Positions 32,925-40,407 of a DNA stretch of 64,000 nucleotides are shown here, piece after piece. The translations under genes were made by a program, and so were the position numbers. The stretch lies in NCBI RefSeq assembly GCF_000230895.2, contig NC_016604.1, positions 6,351,740-6,415,739 of the forward strand, in the 5' to 3' direction. The notes below the pieces were generated by a model that made no database searches, was not told the DNA's origin, and saw only the letters and a list, made by a program, of their open reading frames with translations. This DNA is from Mycolicibacterium rhodesiae NBB3 (GTDB lineage: Bacteria > Actinomycetota > Actinomycetes > Mycobacteriales > Mycobacteriaceae). Every line of letters begins with the position of its first letter. Position 1 is the stretch's first letter.

Positions 32925-33497
32925 ATGGTCCGCCCCGCCCCGGCTCCGCGCCGCCGCAGCGAAAAGTCACGCCTCGCCATCGTCACCGCAACGCGTGAGC
33001 TGCTGCTCGAGCGGGGGTTCGACGGGACCAGCATCGAGGCGGTGGCCGCCCGGGCAGGCGTCGGGAAGCAAACCATTTATCGCTGGTGGCCCAGCCGCCC
33101 CACCCTGGTGGCCGACGTCCTGCTCGAAGATGCCGACCAGATCATCGCTCCGGTCACCCATACCGATGACCTGCTCGGCGACCTGGTCCGGTGGGTAGGG
33201 AAGCTCGCGGCCACGTTGACCACCGAACGCGGTTCGGCGATGTTACGGATGCTCACGGTCGCCTGCATGGAGCACGAGGACACCGCGGTCAGGCTACGTG
33301 CGGGATTCAGCGCACCGCTGCTGGCCAGCGTTCGCACGCGACTGCTCGCCGCCGGTGTCGACGAAGGGACCGCCGCGTCGGCCGCCGATGCCATCGTCGG
33401 GGCGGTCGTGTACCCGATTCTGTCCGAGGGTCGCGGCTACAGCCGAAAGCGCGCCGAGTCCACCACCCGGCTCATCATCTCGGGACTGAAGTCCTAA
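32925..33497 (+). CDS. TetR-family transcriptional regulator
   Basis: The 190-aa protein has the TetR helix-turn-helix at about 15-65 (LAIVTATRELLLERGFDGTS, then AARAGVGKQTIYRWWPSRP) and a C-terminal ligand domain of the TetR_C type. The ATG at 32925 has GAGGAA 8 bp upstream. It is divergent from the ACAD-thiolase-DUF35 operon, with a double palindrome between. It probably represses that operon and itself and responds to an acyl-CoA. Confidence 0.9.
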   Translation: MVRPAPAPRRRSEKSRLAIVTATRELLLERGFDGTSIEAVAARAGVGKQTIYRWWPSRPTLVADVLLEDADQIIAPVTHTDDLLGDLVRWVGKLAATLTTERGSAMLRMLTVACMEHEDTAVRLRAGFSAPLLASVRTRLLAAGVDEGTAASAADAIVGAVVYPILSEGRGYSRKRAESTTRLIISGLKS

Positions 33498-33593
33498 CAG
33501 TTCGCACTCGCTTTGGTCACAACGGTCGTCATCCAACGGCCGCGGTGATTGGATCTGACGTGCGGCCCGTTGACGACGGCCCGGAGAGGTCAT

Positions 33594-33890
33594 ATGGGTT
33601 CGCTGGTACCACTGTTCATCTCGCTGCTCGTAGCGGTCGCGGTCATCGCTGCGCTGTGCGGCTCCGTCGCATCCAGAATCGCGCGACGAAGGAAGCAGCG
33701 GGCCCGGCGGTTCTTCGTCGTGGGCTTTCTCTGTGGATTGACGACGGGCGCCGTAGTCCGCCGAAGGCGGCGGGAGATCGTCCGATTCGCCGTCCGCGCA
33801 CTCGGTTCCGCGGGGCTGTCTAGTCGACTCGGCCACTCGCCGCAGCGGGACCGCCGACATCCGATGGCACTGTTGGCTGTTCGGCGTTAG
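33594..33890 (+). CDS. Small membrane protein, 98 aa, tentative
   Basis: An ATG with GGAGAGG upstream opens a frame with one clear helix (LVPLFISLLVAVAVIAAL, residues 4-21), an arginine-rich stretch (IARRRKQRARR) and a weaker hydrophobic part (FFVVGFLCGLTTGAVV). The last 70 bp overlap the end of the convergent hydrolase gene, so the true stop or the gene itself is uncertain. No family is recognised. Confidence 0.5.
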   Translation: MGSLVPLFISLLVAVAVIAALCGSVASRIARRRKQRARRFFVVGFLCGLTTGAVVRRRRREIVRFAVRALGSAGLSSRLGHSPQRDRRHPMALLAVRR

Positions 33891-34791
33891 CCCGCCCGAG
33901 GAATTCCAGAACCGCGTTGATCGCCGGGCGGTGACGCAGGATGCGATAGTGCGCCAACCGTCCCAGCCCGGGGGTGGTCACCAGCCGAGCTCCCGGCCAG
34001 ACATCGACGATCCGCCGGCTCATTTCGTACGGACTGTCTGGGTCGTCGGGATCATGTACCACCAGAAGCGCAGGCGGGTCGCCGAGAGTCCTGGCCACGG
34101 CCGCGATGTCGGTGTCGTACAGCGGCATCTTCAGGCGTCCATCGAGGCGGCGGTGTAGCCCGCGGCGAATCCGTGGCCCGAATCCATGGCGATCCGCGAA
34201 AACGTCCAGATACCAGGAGAAGTCGCCCATCGGCGCCAAGAACGCCAGCTTGTCTACGTCGGCGCCCCTGCCCACCGCGAGCGCCGCGGCCTTCGCACCG
34301 AGGGAATGCCCCACGATCGCGTGTGCGCGCCCGTGCGTGCGCACGAAAGCTCGTACCGCTTCGGCACATTCGATGATCGTGGTGCGTCCGGGCGCGAGAT
34401 CGCCCGGTTCGGAGTCATTGTGGCTGGGCAGATCGAAAGCGATGACGCGGTGCCCGGCATCGACGAGCGGTTTGACGAACACCCCTAGGTGGGCGCGACA
34501 GCCGCCCCACCCGTGCACGAGGTACACCGTCGGCCCTTCACCCCACGCCTCCCCCGCAATCCGGTGCCCGTCCCATGCAGCCTCGACGGGTGCGCTCTGC
34601 GGGACGCCGGGTGGCATGCGCAGACTCGTCTCCACGGCCGGCGGAGTACACCAGAGTTCGACGGCCCAGCGTGCTCCGACTGCGGGCGCGAACCTCTCGA
34701 GCAGCCCGAGCGCGCGGCGCACCCGAGGTTCGACCGGCGGCTCCACTCCTGAGCCCGCGTCATGGCCGGACGCTCCTGATTCGCCGACCAT
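33820..34791 (-). CDS. Alpha/beta-fold hydrolase
   Basis: The 323-aa protein has the HGWGGCRAH oxyanion loop (93-101), nucleophile Ser163 in VGHSLGAKAAA, an acidic DPDDPDSP loop and a candidate histidine in LGRLAHYRILRH. The N-terminal 60 residues are an extra, probably capping or membrane-adjacent, segment. It resembles actinobacterial proteins annotated only as alpha/beta hydrolases. A palindrome, TTACTC-GT-GAGTAA, stands 31 bp upstream of the start and could bind a TetR protein, although none is adjacent. Confidence 0.83.
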   Translation of the reverse strand: MVGESGASGHDAGSGVEPPVEPRVRRALGLLERFAPAVGARWAVELWCTPPAVETSLRMPPGVPQSAPVEAAWDGHRIAGEAWGEGPTVYLVHGWGGCRAHLGVFVKPLVDAGHRVIAFDLPSHNDSEPGDLAPGRTTIIECAEAVRAFVRTHGRAHAIVGHSLGAKAAALAVGRGADVDKLAFLAPMGDFSWYLDVFADRHGFGPRIRRGLHRRLDGRLKMPLYDTDIAAVARTLGDPPALLVVHDPDDPDSPYEMSRRIVDVWPGARLVTTPGLGRLAHYRILRHRPAINAVLEFLGRANAEQPTVPSDVGGPAAASGRVD

Positions 34792-34821
34792 CAGCAGTTT
34801 CCCTTCGGCACTCGTCGCACC

Positions 34822-34835
34822 TTACTCGTGAGTAA
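34822..34835. promoter_or_regulatory. Palindrome TTACTC-GT-GAGTAA
   Basis: A perfect 14-bp dyad with 6-bp arms, 31-44 bp upstream of the hydrolase start at 34791. Dyads of this form are typical TetR-family operators in mycobacteria. The regulator is not identifiable from the window. Confidence 0.5.
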
Positions 34836-34901
34836 TATTCGGTCCGCCCGCCGGGTACGTCGAGGTCAGCCGATGAACCAGGAATCTCACAGCGAAGAAG
34901 T

Positions 34902-34927
34902 GTTTCAGATGAGTCTCTGAGCGGTAT
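34902..34927 (+). promoter_or_regulatory. SigF-like promoter of the CsbD gene
   Basis: GTTT (34902-34905), 16 bp, CGGTAT (34922-34927): one mismatch in the -10 from the SigF consensus GGGTAT. It is 57 bp upstream of the csbD-like start. CsbD proteins are known general-stress products, so this promoter class is expected. Confidence 0.6.
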
Positions 34928-34984
34928 CTGCATCGTCAGGGCTCGAATCCGAGTCGCACGGAGAGCGATCGAAGGGAGCACACC

Positions 34985-35158
34985 ATGGGTGCCGGAGACA
35001 AGATCAGCAACAAGATCGACGACGCTGGCGGCAAGGCCAAAGAGGCGCTTGGCAAGGCGAGTGGAGACAAGAGCACCGAGAACGAAGGCAAGGTCGATCA
35101 GGCGAAGTCGAGCCTGAAGGACGCCGGCGAGAAGATCAAAGACGCGTTCAAGAGCTAG
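34985..35158 (+). CDS. CsbD-family general-stress protein
   Basis: The 57-aa protein (MGAGDKISNKIDDAGGKAKE to KDAGEKIKDAFKS) is a short, charged, helical CsbD-family protein. Members accumulate in stress or stationary phase under SigB/SigF-type control; molecular function is unknown. The ATG has GAAGGGAG upstream. A SigF-like promoter precedes it and a perfect hairpin follows. Confidence 0.93.
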   Translation: MGAGDKISNKIDDAGGKAKEALGKASGDKSTENEGKVDQAKSSLKDAGEKIKDAFKS

Positions 35159-35170
35159 CTGTAGTTGCTG

Positions 35171-35203
35171 ATCGGCCCGCCACCGAATGGGTGGCGGGCC
35201 GAT
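35171..35203 (+). terminator. 14-bp perfect hairpin after csbD
   Basis: ATCGGCCCGCCACC (35171-35184), loop GAATG, GGTGGCGGGCCGAT (35190-35203). It sits 12 bp after the csbD-like stop and 20 bp from the end of the convergent gene, so it can serve both. Confidence 0.88.
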
Positions 35204-35223
35204 TGCGCTTTCGCGCGGCCGCC

Positions 35224-35721
35224 TCAGACCGCAAGTAACCGTTGGAAGAATTCCCGGTAGCGCGTCAGAGCCACCCGCAGATCCTCCGTGGACGCGCTTT
35301 CGCCGCGCGCCCACTGCGCTTCGAGCTGTGACCGGGCATCGGCGAAGCGCGACGTGAGCTGTTCGATGACTTCCTCGACGAGTCCATCTGCCTGTCGTAC
35401 GCACCCCGACGGGTCATCGACGAAGGCCGCCTGGATGTCGTCCCACCGCGATCGCAGCTTCGAGGGATCTCCGGCAAACAGCATGTCGTCGTCTGACGGC
35501 TCAACCGCGGCGCTGCTCGACACCGTTTCCACTGCAGCCTCAGGCGCGGGTTCGGAGCGCTCCGACTGTGCGGGAACGTTCGACTGCGCCATAGGTGATG
35601 TTTCTGCGACAGGCATCGACTGCTCGCCTTGCCTGGTAGGCATTTCGTCTCTTGCGCTTGATGTTTCAGGATTCACGGGCTGCGCAGTTTCGGTCTCGAT
35701 CCGCTGATCGTGGGTGGTCAT
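35224..35721 (-). CDS. Acidic protein sharing a C-terminal domain with its neighbour
   Basis: I do not recognise this 165-aa protein. The first 75 residues are low-complexity, rich in Glu, Ser, Pro and Ala, and probably disordered. The last 80 residues form a helical domain: RWDDIQAAFVDDPSGCVRQADGLVEEV (in part) to RVALTRYREFFQRLLAV. The upstream gene's product has the same domain (WLEVQRSFVDEPSEAVGFAD; FVHYRALFDQLLATEP). Its ATG overlaps the stop of that gene by 4 bp. The pair stands behind a SigF-type promoter and so is likely stress-induced. Confidence 0.8.
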   Translation of the reverse strand: MTTHDQRIETETAQPVNPETSSARDEMPTRQGEQSMPVAETSPMAQSNVPAQSERSEPAPEAAVETVSSSAAVEPSDDDMLFAGDPSKLRSRWDDIQAAFVDDPSGCVRQADGLVEEVIEQLTSRFADARSQLEAQWARGESASTEDLRVALTRYREFFQRLLAV

Positions 35722-36299
35722 GCCGTCGCCTCCTTTGGCGTCTGATTCTCGATTGCAGGTTCAGTGGCGAGCAACTGGTCGAATAGCGCGCGGTAGTGAA
35801 CGAAGGCCTGGCGCTGCGCCTCGGTATCGATATCAGCCTTCTCCTGAGCCAGATACAGGGTGTGTGCGGCTCGGTAGTGCTCGACCGTTTCGGGGTGGTC
35901 GACCGAGATATCGGCTGCACGCTGGTCGAAATCGTTCACGGGATAACCACGTTCGCGCATGACCTCGGTCACGAGGCGGTCGGCGAAGCCGACTGCTTCA
36001 GACGGTTCGTCGACGAACGAGCGTTGAACCTCGAGCCATTGCTGGGCATACCGATGGTGCGCTTCGGGTGACAACGGGACGACGTCCAGTTGCTCACGGT
36101 TGCGTTCACGCGCGACGAGCTCGTTCTCGGCGGCTCGCCGATCGCCGGTGTCGTCGACGACGCGCTCATACTCAGGACCGAAATGCTCTTTCAACCGCCT
36201 CGTTCGCCTGCGACTTTTCGCGGCGAGCACCGCTGCAAGAATCAAGGTCAGCGCTATCAGAGCGCCTGCTGCAATGAAGAACCAACTCCAGACGGGCAT
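35718..36299 (-). CDS. Membrane-anchored paralogue of the 35224 protein
   Basis: From the ATG at 36299 the 193-aa product starts MPVWSWFF, with one membrane helix at about 5-27 (FIAAGALIALTLILAAVLAA), then an arginine-rich cytoplasmic linker and the helical FVDEPSEAV domain shared with the downstream gene. The start is set by a perfect AAGGAGGT ribosome site; the frame is open further upstream but without such a site. The two products may interact through the shared domain, one at the membrane and one soluble. Function is unknown. Confidence 0.82.
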   Translation of the reverse strand: MPVWSWFFIAAGALIALTLILAAVLAAKSRRRTRRLKEHFGPEYERVVDDTGDRRAAENELVARERNREQLDVVPLSPEAHHRYAQQWLEVQRSFVDEPSEAVGFADRLVTEVMRERGYPVNDFDQRAADISVDHPETVEHYRAAHTLYLAQEKADIDTEAQRQAFVHYRALFDQLLATEPAIENQTPKEATA

Positions 36300-36322
36300 C
36301 TCTTCTACCTCCTTCATGGCGG

Positions 36323-36347
36323 GTACCCGACCGTCGCCTACGGAAAC
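36323..36347 (-). promoter_or_regulatory. SigF-type promoter of the 36299 operon
   Basis: On the minus strand: GTTT (36347-36344), 15 bp, GGGTAC (36328-36323). This matches the SigF consensus fully. The start point would fall about 10 bp before the AAGGAGGT site, giving a very short leader. Confidence 0.75.
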
Positions 36348-36417
36348 GTCAATTCTTTGCCGCTGGTCAACCCGTATACGTGTTGATTGCCGGGCCGCCA
36401 ACACGAGTGGGCCAAAG

Positions 36418-36432
36418 CAAGTGCGGCACTTG
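36418..36432. promoter_or_regulatory. Palindrome CAAGTGC-G-GCACTTG
   Basis: A perfect 15-bp dyad with 7-bp arms, between the end of osmC (36487) and the SigF-type promoter at 36323-36347. The 1-nt centre rules out an RNA hairpin, so it is more likely a protein-binding site. It is about 70 bp upstream of the -35, where an activator or upstream repressor could bind. Confidence 0.45.
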
Positions 36433-36486
36433 TCAATCGATACGGGCGAAGCCGGTCAGGTCGGGCTACCGTCCTTACGCCCTTGA

Positions 36487-36948
36487 TCAAAGAAGCTTCG
36501 TGGCGATATCGATCTCAGACGTCAGCGTCTGATGCACAGGGCAGCGCCCGGCGATCAGCAGTAGCCGTTGGCGCTGATCCTCGTCGAGGTCACCGATCAA
36601 CTCGATGTCGATGCCGATGTGATCGACCACCCCGGTGCGCGTTTCGCAGTCCGCACAGTCGGCGGCGTGAATGCGTGAGTGCCGCAACGTGACCCGTACC
36701 TGCTCGAGCGGCCAGTCCCTGCGCTTTGCGTACATCCGCACCGTCATGGATGTACAGGAGCCGAGCGCCGCAAGCAGCAGGTCGTAGGGCGTCGGTCCCG
36801 CATCGTCGCCGACCGGCCGCGGCTCGTCGGACACCAACTCGTGATCTCCGGCGGTGACCCGCTGGGTGTAGGCGCCCGAGCCCGCCTCGGCCACGATGAC
36901 GGTGCCTTCCGACGACGTCGCGTCGCTCGCTGTGTCGGGTGTTGTCAT
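36487..36948 (-). CDS. OsmC-family protein
   Basis: The 153-aa protein shows the OsmC/Ohr fold: PYDLLLAALGSCTSMTVRMY and AGRCPVHQTL, which hold the two redox cysteines (in GSCT and GRCP). The family reduces organic hydroperoxides; this variant, with an ADCADCETR insertion, is nearer to YhfA-like OsmC proteins than to Ohr. The start has GAGGAGG upstream. It is divergent from the LLM gene at 37019. An oxidative-stress role fits the surrounding stress genes. Confidence 0.88.
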   Translation of the reverse strand: MTTPDTASDATSSEGTVIVAEAGSGAYTQRVTAGDHELVSDEPRPVGDDAGPTPYDLLLAALGSCTSMTVRMYAKRRDWPLEQVRVTLRHSRIHAADCADCETRTGVVDHIGIDIELIGDLDEDQRQRLLLIAGRCPVHQTLTSEIDIATKLL

Positions 36949-37018
36949 TGCGGCCTCCTCGGCGCTCCGAGCACGGAAGTTAACTCCGAAAACGCCGAAC
37001 TCGGTCCAGAATGGGCGG

Positions 37019-38176
37019 ATGCGATTCGGAAACTTCCTGGCTCCCTTCCATCCCGTCGGCCAGAATCCGACGCTCGCCATCGAGCGAGACCTACAGCTGA
37101 TCGCAGCCATGGACGACCTCGGGTTCCACGAGGCGTGGGTCGGCGAGCACCATTCGGCTGGTTTCGAGATCATCGCGTCGCCGGAGGTCTTCATCGCGGT
37201 GGCCGCCGAGCGCACCAAGCACATCAGGTTGGGCACGGGGGTCAGCTCGCTGCCCTATCACAACCCGCTGATGCTGGCCGATCGCATGGTGCTGCTCGAT
37301 CACCTCACGCGGGGACGGGTGATGCTCGGCTGTGGACCCGGACAGCTCACCTCGGACGCGCACATGCTGGGAATCCCGGCGGACGAACAGCGGCCGCGTA
37401 TGGAGCAGTGTCTCGACGCCATCATGAGACTTCTTCGCGGCGAGACCGTCACCATGCACACCGACGGGTTCACCCTGCAGGACGCGCGGTTGCAGCTGAA
37501 GCCCTACAGCGACCCCTGCTTCGATGTCGCTGTGGCGGCGTCCTTCTCCCCCACCGGTCCGCGAGGCGCGGGCAAGCACGGCATCGGCATGTTGTCGATC
37601 GCCGCGACCGCTCGACAAGGGATGAACATGCTTGCCCACCATTGGTCGACCTGGGAAGAGGTCGCGCTGGAGCACGGTCACATCGCTGACCGTTCGAAGT
37701 GGCGCCTCGTCGGCCCGATGCATCTCGCCGAGACGCGCGAACAAGCCGAGCGCGACGTCGAATACGGCATCGCGGAGTTCTCGCGCTACTTCAGCCACAT
37801 CCTGCCCGCGGGACCCGTCCAAGGTGATAACCCGGCCGAGATCATCGCCAATAACCGCGAGTCCGGCTTCGCGGTGATCGGCACGCCGGAAGACGCCGTC
37901 GCCAAGATCGAGGAACTCGTCGAGGCGAGCGACGGCGGATTCGGTGTCTTCCTGTTGTTCGACCACGACTGGGCACCCCCCGCCGCCAAGCTGAAGAGCT
38001 ACGAACTCTTCGCGCAGTATGTGATGCCGCACTTCACCGGCCAACTCGAGGGGCCGGCCGCGTCGGCCGACTGGGTGGCCGCGAGCGGGACCGAGTTCGT
38101 CGACCGCGCGTCACACGCCATCGGCAAGGCGATCGAAGACCATGCTGCCGAACGAGCGGCGCGCCCTGCGACGTAG
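37019..38176 (+). CDS. LLM-class flavin-dependent monooxygenase
   Basis: This 385-aa protein is a luciferase-like TIM-barrel enzyme. The start MRFGNFLAPFHPVGQNP, the WVGEHHSAGFEI loop, HIRLGTGVSSLPYHNP and the GCGPGQLTSDAHMLGI segment are all typical of the FMN-dependent alkanal or limonene monooxygenase subgroup. The ATG used is at 37019; an ATG at 37011 is in a different frame. It is divergent from osmC. Its substrate is unknown, and it is only distantly related to the LLM protein at 2372. Confidence 0.87.
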   Translation: MRFGNFLAPFHPVGQNPTLAIERDLQLIAAMDDLGFHEAWVGEHHSAGFEIIASPEVFIAVAAERTKHIRLGTGVSSLPYHNPLMLADRMVLLDHLTRGRVMLGCGPGQLTSDAHMLGIPADEQRPRMEQCLDAIMRLLRGETVTMHTDGFTLQDARLQLKPYSDPCFDVAVAASFSPTGPRGAGKHGIGMLSIAATARQGMNMLAHHWSTWEEVALEHGHIADRSKWRLVGPMHLAETREQAERDVEYGIAEFSRYFSHILPAGPVQGDNPAEIIANNRESGFAVIGTPEDAVAKIEELVEASDGGFGVFLLFDHDWAPPAAKLKSYELFAQYVMPHFTGQLEGPAASADWVAASGTEFVDRASHAIGKAIEDHAAERAARPAT

Positions 38177-38192
38177 ACCGCTGCGCCGAACG

Positions 38193-38564
38193 CTAGCTCG
38201 TTCCCCTCTTGGCTCGCGCCGGCTTTGCGGGTTGTTCTGATTCCTTCTCGGCACGCAGGGCGGCGTTGTCGCCCTCCAGCGCGACGTTGCGGTCCTCGAG
38301 CGACAGAATGCGGTCGATCCCGGCGAGGTTGACCCCAGCGGCTACGAGTTCGCTGATGCGCTGAAGGCGGACAAGATCGTCCGCGCTGTATCGGCGGGTT
38401 CCCCCGGCGCTTCGCGCGGGCGTGAGGAGGCCCTGACGCTCGTACAGACGCAACGACTGTTCGGCGATACCGGACAGCTCAGAGGCGACCGAAATGCCAT
38501 ACACCCCGCGGTTCGAGGCTGGGGGTCCCGCCGAGGCCGGGCCCATTTCATCACCGGCAGCCAT
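38193..38564 (-). CDS. MerR-family (HspR-like) regulator
   Basis: The 123-aa protein has a MerR helix-turn-helix: VYGISVASELSGIAEQSLR, then LYERQGLLTPARSAGGTRRYS. A short coiled-coil dimer helix and a Lys/Ala-rich tail follow. The lack of effector-binding cysteines and the sequence are close to HspR, the repressor of heat-shock genes, but no dnaK or clpB is nearby. Upstream, TTGATCTTGATC repeats (near 38605-38620) may be the autoregulatory site. Confidence 0.83.
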   Translation of the reverse strand: MAAGDEMGPASAGPPASNRGVYGISVASELSGIAEQSLRLYERQGLLTPARSAGGTRRYSADDLVRLQRISELVAAGVNLAGIDRILSLEDRNVALEGDNAALRAEKESEQPAKPARAKRGTS

Positions 38565-38732
38565 CTGTGCTGGTCGTCCTTATCGCTCGGTGGCAATGCG
38601 CCTGATCAAGATCAACTCATGCCTGCCTATTGCACAGGTTCTACGCGTGATGCTAAAACAAATCTGTATCATAACCCATAGATTTCTTTCAAGCGTTGGC
38701 AACCACAATCGAATCGAGGGGAGGCGACGACC

Positions 38733-39464
38733 ATGTTGCGGCATCCGCACGAGGGCACCCCTGACATTGACGAACTCGGCTCACGCGCTTTGGATTCGAC
38801 CGATGGCAGACCGGCCGCGAGGGACGATTCGCAACCGACGGACGGTTTGGACGAAGACGCGATCGAGTTCGGGGTGAGTGCCGGAGAGCCACAGCGTGTT
38901 GGACGTTTCCACTTCTACATCGATGGTCAGCGATGGGAATGGTCGCCGAGCGTCGAACGACTGCACGGATACGAGCCGGGCACCGTCACTCCGACCACCC
39001 AACTGCTTCTCGACCACAAGCATCCCGACGACCGCGACCAGGTCGCTGCCGTCCTGGACAAAGTGGTGCGCGGCGAACCGTTCAGCAGTCGCCACCGCAT
39101 CATCGACGTTGCGGGACGCACGCACTGGGTCATCGTCATCGGCGATCGCATGCTCGATGATGCCGGCCACGTGATCGGCACATCCGGCTTCTACGTTGAC
39201 TTCACCGACACGATGCAATCCGACATCTCCGCAGCAGTGTCCAAGGTGGCCGAGGCCCGCGCCGAGATCGAGCAGGCCAAGGGTCTGCTCATGGCCGCTT
39301 ACGGCATCAGCGCTGACCACGCCTTCGACATCTTGGTCTGGCGCTCGCAGGAAACGAATGTCAAGGTTCGGCTGCTTGCCCGCCGATTCGTCGACGCCAT
39401 GGCCGGCACCTTTCCGGTTGGCATGCGAACACAGGTCGACCACATCCTGCTCAATATTTCCTGA
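38733..39464 (+). CDS. PAS-ANTAR domain regulator
   Basis: A 243-aa paralogue of the protein at 26685, with the same order: a 50-residue acidic leader, PAS (about 55-160, WEWSPSVERLHGYEPGTV) and ANTAR (about 168-225, RAEIEQAKGLLMAAYGIS, then AFDILVWRSQETNVKVRLLA). It should act on nascent mRNA as an antiterminator. The start ATG has GGGGAGGCG upstream. The 168-bp gap before it holds only the MerR/PAS divergent control region. Confidence 0.9.
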   Translation: MLRHPHEGTPDIDELGSRALDSTDGRPAARDDSQPTDGLDEDAIEFGVSAGEPQRVGRFHFYIDGQRWEWSPSVERLHGYEPGTVTPTTQLLLDHKHPDDRDQVAAVLDKVVRGEPFSSRHRIIDVAGRTHWVIVIGDRMLDDAGHVIGTSGFYVDFTDTMQSDISAAVSKVAEARAEIEQAKGLLMAAYGISADHAFDILVWRSQETNVKVRLLARRFVDAMAGTFPVGMRTQVDHILLNIS

Positions 39465-39497
39465 CGCGCATCCGTCCCCGCCTGATTGACTCCCGGG

Positions 39498-40277
39498 GTG
39501 GCCATCCACATCGACCTCACGGGCCGCCGGGTCCTGATCACCGGAGCCGGACAGGGTGTCGGTCGCGGGTTGGCGCACGCGTTCGCCGCCGCCGGCGCCG
39601 AGATCCTCATCAACGATCTGCATTCCGACCGTGCCGACACGGTCGTCGACGAGGTGCGCGCATTGGGCGCTCAGGCGAGTCCCGCGGTCTTCGACGTCAC
39701 CGACTTCGAGGCGGTCACCGACGCGGTGGCGGCGGCAGGGGCCGTCGACGTCCTGATCAACAACGCGGGCAATGCGGGCGCGGAGGGGTTCGGCGGACGC
39801 GGACCGTTCGCCGAATCCGAACCCTCGGCGTGGGAACCGTATCTGCGGGTGAACCTCTACGGCGCGATGTACTGCACCCGCGCCGTACTCCCGGCGATGA
39901 TCGGCCACAAGTGGGGTCGCATCATCACGGTCGTCTCCGATGCCGGCCGAACGGGCGACGCGAACGGCGCCGCCTACGCCGCGTCCAAGGCAGGCGCCGC
40001 CGGCTTGACGCGCTCCATCGCGGCCGAGAACGGACGCCACGGGGTGACGGCCAACAACATCGCGCTCGGCACTATGCGCACACCGATGACCGAAACGTTC
40101 TGGGCCGAGCATGCGGACTCGCCGCAGGCCAAGGCGATTTTGCAGAATTACGCCATTCGCAGGCCCGGTCGCCCGGACGACGCTGCCGCGCTCGCAGTCC
40201 TGCTCGCCAGCGACCATGGGGCGTGGATCACCGGGCAGACCATTCCTGTCAACGGCGGGTTCTCCTTCGCGCTCTGA
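39498..40277 (+). CDS. Short-chain dehydrogenase/reductase
   Basis: The 259-aa classical SDR has the cofactor motif TGAGQGVGRG, NNAGNAGAEG and the catalytic Ser-Tyr-Lys set (VVSDAG; YAASK). It ends TGQTIPVNGGFSF, as in 3-oxoacyl-ACP-reductase-like SDRs. A GTG at 39498 is preferred; the TTG at 39486 gives no better ribosome site. Asp after strand 2 (NDLHSD) suggests NAD(H) preference. Substrate is unknown. Confidence 0.88.
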   Translation: MAIHIDLTGRRVLITGAGQGVGRGLAHAFAAAGAEILINDLHSDRADTVVDEVRALGAQASPAVFDVTDFEAVTDAVAAAGAVDVLINNAGNAGAEGFGGRGPFAESEPSAWEPYLRVNLYGAMYCTRAVLPAMIGHKWGRIITVVSDAGRTGDANGAAYAASKAGAAGLTRSIAAENGRHGVTANNIALGTMRTPMTETFWAEHADSPQAKAILQNYAIRRPGRPDDAAALAVLLASDHGAWITGQTIPVNGGFSFAL

Positions 40278-40301
40278 GCACCTGCGTATTCGCACCGGTT
40301 C

Positions 40302-40334
40302 TTGGGATCGGTAGCCGCTCCGGCTGTTTGTACT
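40302..40334 (+). promoter_or_regulatory. Promoter-like element shared with 21394, copy 2
   Basis: TTGGGATCGGTAGCCGC (40302-40318), 10 bp, TGTACT (40329-40334): identical blocks and spacing to 21394-21426. It is about 74 bp upstream of the lipid-operon start and probably drives it. Confidence 0.6.
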
Positions 40335-40345
40335 ACTCACGTCGG

Positions 40346-40365
40346 GGCGCCACAGACGTGGCGCC
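40346..40365 (+). other. Leader hairpin GGCGCCAC/GTGGCGCC
   Basis: A perfect 8-bp stem with an AGAC loop begins about 12 bp after TGTACT, so it would form the very 5' end of the operon's mRNA. It may stabilise the message or modulate translation. A weaker stem stands at the same place in the 21.4-kb copy. Confidence 0.5.
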
Positions 40366-40407
40366 ATGACTCGTAGGAAAAACGGCACGACACGAAAGGA
40401 GCCAGCC

